From Craterostigma plantagineum (taxonomy: Eukaryota; Streptophyta; Magnoliopsida; Lamiales; Linderniaceae), in assembly GCA_027422505.1 (NCBI GenBank), contig JAPQWV010000765.1:174001-238000 (forward strand): a stretch of 64,000 bases of DNA. Direction: 5' to 3'. Of this stretch, positions 56,460 through 64,000 are shown one piece after another. Every line of letters starts with the position of its first letter. Within the stretch, counting starts at the first letter, position 1. Under the pieces are notes generated by a model, which saw only the letters and a list, made by a program, of their open reading frames with translations, ran no database searches and was not told the origin of the DNA. Made by a program: the position numbers and the translations under genes.

Positions 56460-57905
56460 GATTCACCCGATTTGTCACATCTAAATTCCGATTTTCGCCC
56501 AATCAATTGGCATTGAAGTCGCCCGATTGATGGACATGGAATCGCTCGATTGACTAGGGTCTTCATTTGCCGGATTTGTGTATGTGCATGGCATCGTCCG
56601 ATTCTTCATGCATGGGCTTGCAAATCGCCAGATTTTACCACATGGTAAGCTACACTTCGTCTTGACCGTTGATCAGCTTGAATCGCCCGATTGCATGGCA
56701 CAAGGCACCTCAAATCGCCCGATTTCACCAAAGGCCATAAGGGTTTTGCCCGACATCTTGGAAACCTAAGTTCGCCCGATTACATGGCATGACGCTTCTT
56801 CAAATCGCCGTGTTCTTACATCATCATACATTCGCTCGATTGGACATGCTTCACGCTCAAATTTCACCCGATTTGATTAAGTTCCTCGAAATCAGCCAAA
56901 AGCTTCAGACATTCATATTGCCGACTTAGTTCCTTAAATTTCCAACCCAGAATTCCTAACTCCCAAGAATTCTTCTACCCAAAATTTGTTAGTTTGGCTC
57001 AAGGATCAGTTGGTACCGAGGTTCTAACCTGAAACAAGCCATTACTAACCAAAAATTCCAGCCATCCTAAGATAATCCCTGATCGTGATTCTACTTCCTA
57101 AGTTAGGGTTTTTGGCATCTTTCTCACGCCTAGCTTCTTAAGTTTCCAAGCTCCTAAGGTTAGAATGCTTGCATAGTTCCTAAGTTACGAACTTACAAAA
57201 GTTATAGATAGTATTTCACTTACCAAACTCGAAGTTTTGGCTTGCTTGTGATGTTCGTGGTGGAAAACCCCTCTCGGCTCCTTCATTCTTCTCTTTTAAT
57301 TGTATTTGGTGTTATGAGGGTTTTTCCCTTTTATTTCAGTTCTTATACTAATCCTTATCCCACGTGGTCTTGATTTTCTTGGTAATTATTAAGCCGAAGC
57401 TTAGGGAATGGGGTTGATGTGACACTAGGTGACTAATATTTTCCTCTCACGTTAAGAAATCTTGGTGTGATCCTTAATCAATTGTTGACCAACCATCTTA
57501 CCCTCCAATCGACCGATTTCCCTTTATTTTATGTATGATAACCCGATTTCCCACCTTTACTATCTCGGCGATTTCACCTCTAAGTATAAGAATCGGCAGT
57601 CTTAGTTGGACACATGCAATCGCCCAATTTCTGTGGGGTATGGCAAACTTCTCTAATCGATCGATTTGTGAAGCATAAAATGTCATTCCGCCGCGCGTCA
57701 TGGGTCTTTAAATCGCCGGATTTAACTTCACTTACTCGGTGATTTCATTACATATATAGATCCTTCGATCTGCCGAAACATGGTTTTAGTAGGGTTTGTG
57801 GAATCGCCCGATTCCTACCCGTGTTTTCTCGGTGATTTTGTATTGTATAGAAATCGGCCGATTCTAACTTGCTCAATTTGAGCTCGGCGACTTCTTATAT
57901 GCATG
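56460..57905 (-). repeat. AATCGCCCGATT microrepeat fields in LTR E (L2)
   Basis: The near-palindrome aatcgcccgatt recurs with irregular spacing. Exact cgcccgatt occurs at about 56520, 56692, 56716, 56772 and 57803, with many one-mismatch relatives (cgctcgatt, tcacccgattt, ctcggcgattt, aatcggccgatt). A 600-bp stretch without it (56900-57500) divides the field. L3 has the same layout (61440-61830 and 62470-62860). Confidence 0.75.
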
Positions 57906-58079
57906 CCACGTGTAATAGCTATCTAAAATTTCTTAAGTCCTCATAACACATAATTATGGGATCACATAAAGACGTACAATGCAGTACACATACTTTATGA
58001 AATCACGTAGGTCACATAATTCACATACTATGTAGGCAAAGTTTATTGGCCATCCCACCTTAAGGACTCGGGTATTACA

Positions 58080-58093
58080 TCCTCCCCCCTTAA
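58080..58093 (-). other. Polypurine tract of element E
   Basis: On the minus strand aaggggggagga lies directly before the LTR start, as in A and F. Confidence 0.82.
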
Positions 58094-58335
58094 AAGGATT
58101 TCGCCCTCGAGGCGGGAAGAAATAACTCAGGGTATCGTTCCCTCATATTGTTCTCTCGCTCCCACGTGGCTTCTTCCGTTGACTGATTCCGCCAACACAC
58201 CTTTACCAACGGTATTTCTTTATTCCGTAATCGTTTAACTTCGTGCATCAAAATTTCCACAGGCCGTTCATAACTCAAATCCGGCTTAAGTTGTTGGTGG
58301 AGAACTTCGTTACTTAGAACATGATCAGGGTTCAC
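58094..58335 (-). pseudogene. chromodomain-like tail of element E integrase
   Basis: On the minus strand: DHVLSNEVLHQQLKPDLSYE, VEILMHEVKRLRN, IPLVKVCWRNQSTEEATWER and YPELFLPA, ending with a stop near 58090. It follows the integrase after a frameshift near 58335. The WRNQ and EEATWE signature is intact. Confidence 0.85.
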
Positions 58336-59480
58336 GACCTACCTTGTAGCATCGATATATGGAAAACGTGGTGCACCTGAGCCAACGAGTTCGGTAACTC
58401 TAGTTGATAGGCTACCTCACCAACCTTCCTAATGATCCGGAATGGTCCTATGTACCTAGGACTCAATTTTCCCTTCTTTCCGAACCGTTTCACGCCTTTC
58501 ACTGGCGACACCTTTACAAACACCAAGTCACCTTCTTCGAACTCCAACGGTCGGCGCCTTTGGTCTGCATAGCTTTTCTGCCTGCTTTGGGCCGCTTTCA
58601 TTCTCTCTCGTATTTGAGCGATGGATTTCGTCATTTCTTGTACCATGTCTGGGCCTAATATTGACCGTTCTCCAACCTCATCCCGATGGATGGGGGATCT
58701 ACATTTGCATCCGTATAAGGCCTCGTATGGAGCAACTCTAATCGTCGCATGGTAGCTGTTGTTGTACGAGAGCTCTATTAATGGAAGGTATCGACTCCAA
58801 TTTCCCTTGAAGTCAAGGACGCACGCTCTCAGCATCATCCAGCATCTGGATCGTTCGCTCAGACTGCCCGTCAGTCTGAGGATGCTAGGCCGTGCTGAAA
58901 GATAGTTAGGTTCCCATGACCTTCTGTAGGCTCATGCAGAACTTAGATAAGAATCTGGAGTCTCGATTAGAAACGATCGAGATTGGAACCCCGTGAAGTC
59001 GAACAATCTCTTAGATGTATAACTCTGCGTATCGTTCCAAAGAGAATGTCGAGCTGATCGGTAGGAAGTGAGCAGACTTGGTCAATCGATCCACGTATCG
59101 CGTCGTGGCCTTTCACAGTTTTTGGCAGACCAACGACGAATTGATGTGGTCCCACTTCCATTCGGGCACTAACGGGGATTGTAACGTCACTGCCGATTAG
59201 TGATGCTCGGCTTTTACTTGTTGGCACGTTAAGCATTAACTCGCGAAAGTGGCGATCTCTCGCTTCATTCCTGGCCATCAATAATTATTCTTCAGATCTC
59301 GGTACATCTTCGTAGCCCCTGGATGCACCGAAGATGCAGTGGCATGTGCTTCCGTCATTATGGCTCTCCGATGCTCCGCTTTATTGGGGACATACAACCA
59401 ATTCTTATAATACAGACTTCCATCGTCTCGTATATGGAAGTTCGGCGGCCTCTCTTTCGCTTGCATTTCCCTGAACTTCA
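58336..59480 (-). pseudogene. integrase of element E
   Basis: Right to left: the zinc module with [20 protein letters not shown] (about 59350-59290), then a decayed stretch with FVVGLPKTVKGHDAI (about 59130). The region around the second catalytic Asp reads S-N-R-D where A and F have S-D-R-D, because the codon at 58966-58968 is aat (sense); the active site would be dead. After a stop/shift near 58840 comes LRACVLDFKGNWSRYLPL, YEALYGCKCRSP and the GPY/F module SPRYIGPFRIIRKVGEVAYQ (58435-58495). Confidence 0.86.
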
Positions 59481-59499
59481 TATAGAATTCGTCATTTTC

Positions 59500-60215
59500 T
59501 TGAGCCCTCGTAATCTGTTCTATTATAGTCGATATGAGGGTTAACGTTGCTAGCCTCGCTTCGACTTCCCCAAACGGTACAATTTCAACTTCGAGCCCTT
59601 GTAGCTCCGTGCTTACAACTTTGCAACTTAACGCATCAGCCATCACATTTGCTTTTCCCGGGTGGTAGTTGATCACACAATCGTAATCCTTGACCAGTTC
59701 AAGCCATCGCCGCTGCCGTATATTGAGCTCCTTCTGAGTGAAGAAGTACTTCAGGCTCTTGTGGTCCATATAGATTTCACCTATCACCATACAAGTAATG
59801 CCTCCAGATCTTCAAGGCAAAGACTACGGCTGCAAGCTCCAGGTCATGCGTCGGGTAGTTCTTTTCATACTCCTTGAGTTGTCGTGATGCGTATGCGAAT
59901 TTTGCATCAGAACACAGCCTAAACCATTCTTTGATGCATCGCTATATGCGGATAACCCTCCAGTCCCCGTAGGTAAGTCGTTGTTTCAGTTCCTGGAAAC
60001 CTTGGCCGCATGTGTCGTCCCAATGGAATGTGGCGTTCTTTCTGGTTTGCTTCGTCAAGGTGGACGCAATCTTCGAGAAATCCTTTATGAATTTTCTACA
60101 GTAACCTGCAAACCCGAGGAAATTTTCTACAGTTGGGGCCATTTATTGATGGTCTCGATCTTGCTTGGGCCAACGGATATCCCGCTCCGGAGATAACGTG
60201 TCTAAGGAACGTGAC
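59500..60215 (-). pseudogene. RNase H of element E
   Basis: Minus strand: FLGFAGYCRKFIKDFSKIAS (RT thumb to RNase H connection, about 60130-60060) and NATFHWDDTCGQGFQELK. After frameshifts come the ALKIWRH / [20 protein letters not shown] region (59780-59700) and [15 protein letters not shown] (about 59665-59620). The stretch 59800-59960 still shows [15 protein letters not shown] coding texture with frame breaks. Confidence 0.8.
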
Positions 60216-60315
60216 TTATTCTAGCAAGAACCCACACTTCTTAAACTTTGCGTATAACTGCTTTTCTCGTAACGTCTCGAGGACGGTCCTTAGGTGTTGT
60301 TCATGTTCCTCTTTC
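60216..60315 (-). pseudogene. reverse transcriptase remnant of element E
   Basis: Only the end of the RT palm/thumb is left: EEHEQHLRTVLETLREKQLY and AKFKKCGF. It begins abruptly at 60315 against LTR L3. The catalytic FIDD box and all sequence before it are deleted. Confidence 0.85.
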
Positions 60316-63042
60316 AAAAGAATACTTCCAATTCTAATTACACTGGGAGTGCATCTATGTGCAGCAAAAAGTACACTAGATGGCCCGGCCGCACAAGTCG
60401 GCATCCATGTACTCTCCTCCTTCAAAAGTCGCTGGAAGCTTTTAAAAGTTGCCTTGCCATCAACGATCACGTACCGTGGTTGTGCGAACCAACAACACAC
60501 AACGTAATGCCACCGTGGCTCAGTAAGTAGAAACTATGCATGATGTGCACATGTCAACCCCCACAATCGGCAAAGGGATTGAACCATCTATTACTCATAC
60601 TATCTTTGCTCAGGGCTTCGGCTAGCTAACTATGCACCGTAAAAGAGCTCTATCATAAATACATGACAGTGACCTACACTGAGTAGCCTACGCTAGGTTT
60701 CCCTAGTAGGTCGCACCCCCAGGTCGTCCCTCTGCCATGCGGTAGCCTACGCTAGGATTCCCCCTAGGTCGCTCCTTCCCGCCAATAGCTTCGGTGCATC
60801 AACACCGTTAGGGCATCAACCCTATCATACCTCGGCAACGCATCAACATTGTCCGTAAAAACCATCGGCACATCAACGCCGTCTCAGTGCCATAGAAGTC
60901 GCCCTTGACTCAAATATGAGTCGACAACAAATGCCCACATCGACAATTATCGATCGCTTTCAAGCGATTACAACATGCGTACCCAACCCGTACAACCCCC
61001 ACACATGATCGTGCATGCTCGTGAATATGCAACATGAGATAATGCTAAACTACGTATCGTGCATAGGCATCTAACTTACTTCACAAAATTCAGGTAAAGC
61101 ACAGAGGCACGTAAGTTGCATAAATTAGGCATATTTAACATGTTATGTGTTGTAGTTGAAGTGGAGTTTCCACTTACCTATTGTCCGTTACGCTATTTCA
61201 CTGTCTTGGGAATTGCCTACCGTTTGACCTTTAAACGTAAATATTTGCACATTAGTGCCATCTCTTGATTAACAATGCTAGACCAAAATATTTAAAATTG
61301 GTTAAACTGATTGGCTAAGTTTCTAAGTCATTCGGTCCCTACACTAAGTCATGTTAGCTTATAATTATACCCTAGGTATTAGCATTTCAGCGGAAGTTGT
61401 TTGCTTGTTCGGGCTGGATTCGCCTGTTTGTCACATCTAAATACCGATTTCACCCGATCAACTGGCATTGAAGTCGCCCGATTGATGGACATGGAATCGC
61501 TCGATTGACTAGGGTCTTCATTCCCCCGATTTGTGTATGTGCATGGCATCGTCCGATTCGTCATGCATGGGCTTGCAAATAGCCCGATTTTACCACATGC
61601 TAAGCGACATTTCATCGTGCCCGTTGATCAGCTGGAATTGCCCGAGTGAATGGCACGAGGGACCTCAAATCGCCCGATTTCACCAAAGGCCATAAGGGTT
61701 TTGCCCGACTTCTTGGAAACCTAAGTACCGGATTACATGGCATGAAGCTTCTTCAAATCACCGTGTTCTTACTTCATCATACATTCGCTCGATTTGACAT
61801 GCTTCACGCTCATATTTCACCCGATTTGATTAAGTTCCTCGAAATAGGCCGAAAGCTTCAGACATTCATACTGCCGACTTAGTTCCTTAAATTTCCTACC
61901 TAGAATTCCTAACTCCCAAGAATTCTTCTACCCAGATTTGTTAGTTTGGCCCAAGGATCAATTGGTACCGAGGTTCAAACCCTGAAACAAGCCATTACTA
62001 ACCAAAAATTCCAGCTATCCTAAGATAATCCCTGATCGTGATTCTACTTCCTAATTTAGGGTTTTTGGCGTCTTTCTCACGCCTAGCTTCTTAAGTTTTC
62101 CAAGCTCCTAAGGTTAGAATGCTTGAATAGTTCCTCAGTTACGAACTTACAAAAGTTATAGATAGTATTTCACTTACCAAACTCGAATTTTGGGCTTGCT
62201 TGTGATGTTCGTGCTGGAAAACCCGTCTCGGCTCCTTCTTTCTTCTCTTTTAATTGTATTTGATGTTATGAGGGTTTTTCCCTTTTATTTCATTTCTTAT
62301 ACTAATCCTTATCCCACATGGTCTTGATTTTCTTGGTAATTATTAAGCCTAAGCTTAGGGGAATGGGGTTGATGTGACACTAGGTGGCTAATATTTTCCT
62401 CTCACGTTAAGAAATCTTGGTGTGATCCTTAGCCAATCAATTGTTGACCTGGATTTCCATCTTACCCTCCAATCGACCGATTTCGCTTTGTTTTATGTAT
62501 GAATCACCCGATTTCCACCTTTACTATCTCGGCAATTTCACCTCTTACGTGTAAGAATCGGCAAATCTTAGTTGGACACATGCAATCGCCCGATTGTATG
62601 CGGCGTGGCAAACCTCTCTAATCGCCCGATTTGTGAAACATAAAATATCATTTCGCCGCGCGTCATGGGTCTTTAAATCGCCCGATTTAACTTCACTTAC
62701 TCGGCAATTTCATTATATATAGATCATTCGATCGGCCAAAACATGGTTTTTTAGGGTTTGTGGAATCGCCCGACTCTTACCCATGTTTTCTCGGCGATTT
62801 TTGGCTTGTATGGAAATCGGCCGATTCTAACTTGCGCAATTTGTGCTCGGCGATTTCTTATATGCATGCCACGTTTAATAGCTATCTAAAATTTCTTAAG
62901 TCGTCATAACACATAATCATGGGATCACATAAAGACGTACAATACGGTACACATACTTCATGAAATCATGTAGGTCACATAATTCACATACTATATATGC
63001 AGAATTTATTGGCCATCCCACCTTAAGGACTCGGGTATTACA
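60316..63042 (-). repeat. 5' LTR of element E (L3), end truncated
   Basis: Collinear with L2 from 55355 onward. On the minus strand it starts tgtaatacccgagtcc at 63042. It lacks the part equivalent to L2 55225-55354. The catcaa hairpins are at 60792-60807 (CGGTG / CACCG) and 60809-60824 (TAGGG / CCCTA); the two following ones each have a mismatched pair. Several percent divergence from L2 by eye. Confidence 0.88.
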
Positions 63043-63047
63043 GAAAT

Positions 63048-63330
63048 ACTTCAGGCTCTGGCGGTTCGTGTAGATTGTGCATCGTTCCCCGTACAGGTAG
63101 TGCCTCCAAATCTTCAGGGCGAAGACCACTGCTGCGAGTTCAAGATCATGCATCGGGTAATTCTTTTCGTACTCTTTCAGCTGACGAGAGACATAAGCCA
63201 CTACGTTCCCGGTTTGCATTAGCACACATCCTAACCCGTTCTTCGAAGCATCGCTATATACCGAAAACCCTCATGTTCCTGTTGGTATTGTGAGGACGGG
63301 CTGACGTAAGCCGCCTTTTTAGTTCTTGAA
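63048..63330 (-). pseudogene. RNase H N-terminal part of element F
   Basis: Minus strand: [19 protein letters not shown] region with a break near 63270, then [40 protein letters not shown] and RQSLKYF, where it is cut by element E. The catalytic Glu region is present. Confidence 0.82.
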
Positions 63331-64000
63331 AATTCTCACACTCCTCACTCCAATGAAACGGAGTATTTTTCCTTGTTAATTTCGTCACTGTTGAGGCAAT
63401 CTTCGAAAATAATGAACTTCCTATAATATCCGGCCAACCCTAGAAAGCTCCGGACCTCTGTTACATTAGTCGGTTGTGGTCAGTTGCGGATGGCTTCGAC
63501 CTTGCTGTGGTCCACTGAAATTCCCGTTCTAGAGACAATGTGTCCCAAAAATGCTACTTGGTCCAGCCAAAATTCACACTTTTTAAACTTGGCGTACAGC
63601 TGCTTTTCCCGTAATACTCCAAGGACTATTCACAGATGTTGTTCGTGTTCCTCCTTCGTCTTTGAGTATATGAGGATGTCGTCTATAAACACTATGACGA
63701 ACTTATCTAAGAACGATTGGAATACCCGATTCATCAGGTCCATAAATGCCGTGGGCGCATTATTCAGCCCAAATGGCATAACCCGGAACTCATAGTGTCC
63801 ATATTTGGTGCTAAACGCCGTCTTGGGAATATCTTCTTCACGAATCTTCAACTGATGATACCCCGACCACAGATCGATTTTAGAGAACGCCGTGGCGCCT
63901 CGTAATTGATCAAAGAGATCGTCTATTCTGGGTAAAGGATACTTGTTCTTGATTGTTATTTTATTCAACTCCCTATAGTCGATACACAGCCTGCCAGGAA
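63331..64000 (-). pseudogene. reverse transcriptase of element F (runs off window)
   Basis: Minus strand from the right edge: [59 protein letters not shown] and the catalytic [10 protein letters not shown] (about 63690-63660), then EEHEQHL and, after a frame break near 63630, [21 protein letters not shown] further broken stretch (63331-63480) covers the thumb to the RNase H connection. Close to A and E in sequence. The N-terminal part lies beyond position 64000. Confidence 0.88.

Larger units (their letters stand above)
55225..58079 (-). repeat. 3' LTR of element E (L2)
   Basis: This LTR is 2855 bp. The left end is tgtggcaccc on the plus strand, next to gaaat; the right end is attaca, next to the PPT. 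It holds the hairpin cluster, the gtagcctacgctagg repeats (about 55710 and 55772) and two fields of the cgcccgatt motif (56460-56900 and 57510-57900). Confidence 0.9.
55220..63047 (-). mobile_element. Chromodomain Ty3/gypsy element E (minus), internally deleted
   Basis: Direct LTRs L2 (3' LTR, 55225-58079) and L3 (5' LTR, 60316-63042) enclose only the 3' half of pol. Perfect 5-bp duplication gaaat at 55220-55224 and 63043-63047. The LTR starts tgtaatacccgagtcc on the minus strand and ends ggtgccaca. One deletion removed the last ~130 bp of the 5' LTR, the PBS, gag, protease and the first part of RT. It is inserted in RNase H of element F. Confidence 0.9.
50745..64000 (-). mobile_element. Chromodomain Ty3/gypsy element F (minus), interrupted by E
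   Basis: Reading leftward from the right edge: RT, RNase H, then element E inserted, then the rest of RNase H, integrase with chromodomain, PPT and the 3' LTR (50745-53557). The 5' part (gag, protease, 5' LTR) lies beyond the window. Pol is broken by frameshifts. The RNase H split is exact: one side ends LKYF, the other resumes FFTQKEL, with the gaaat duplication of E between. Confidence 0.85.

Overview
The window is nuclear DNA of a land plant, most likely an angiosperm, and consists almost entirely of transposable elements stacked in one another. I recognise no intact host gene. The evidence is the combination of a Cassandra-like 5S-bearing TRIM, chromodomain Ty3/gypsy elements, a Tat-like gypsy element, a SIRE-type Ty1/copia element, a hAT-type MITE and a long block of organelle-like DNA. 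Perfect target-site duplications (TSDs) around several insertions show that they integrated by transposition, so the organelle-like block is probably a nuclear copy.

Layout. (1) 1-17292: gene-poor DNA that resembles plant mitochondrial intergenic DNA in composition. It holds one broken Ty3/gypsy gag-protease relic (12606-13335, minus). (2) 17293-20526: a Cassandra-like array of six LTRs, two in minus and four in plus orientation, head to head around a 144-bp antisense piece of organellar 23S rRNA; the whole is bounded by one 5-bp TSD (ccgac). (3) 20804-30433: full-length chromodomain gypsy element 'A' with 2.5-kb LTRs that look about 99% alike, TSD gaggt, and a gag-pol broken many times. (4) 30434-31065: more organelle-like DNA. 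(5) 31066-34047: AT-rich DNA made of imperfect tandem repeats. (6) 34048-50744: a decayed Tat-like gypsy element. It carries a hAT MITE (36154-36723) and a SIRE-like copia element with an extra 3' coding region (39047-49581), the latter inserted in the Tat element's own tandem-repeat tract. (7) 50745-64000: minus-strand chromodomain gypsy element 'F', interrupted in RNase H by a second minus-strand element 'E' (55220-63047, TSD gaaat). F runs off the right edge.

Most interesting. Three related chromoviral LTR families (A, E, F) appear to share one modular design. Each has its own CpG-containing microrepeat (TCGACATT in A, AATCGCCCGATT in E, TTCGCGAA in F). Each also has a cluster of hairpins whose loop is constant while the stems differ: loop cgtgagcga in A, loop catcaa in E and F (given as the plus strand). 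Between the two LTRs of E one stem shows a compensatory base-pair change. The second highlight is the palindromic Cassandra array with a captured organellar rRNA fragment, apparently inserted as a unit with identical U5-type ends outward.

Limits. Everything was read by eye. Repeat borders outside TSD-supported ends are good to a few bases, divergence figures are impressions, and some single-base frameshifts could be sequencing errors.
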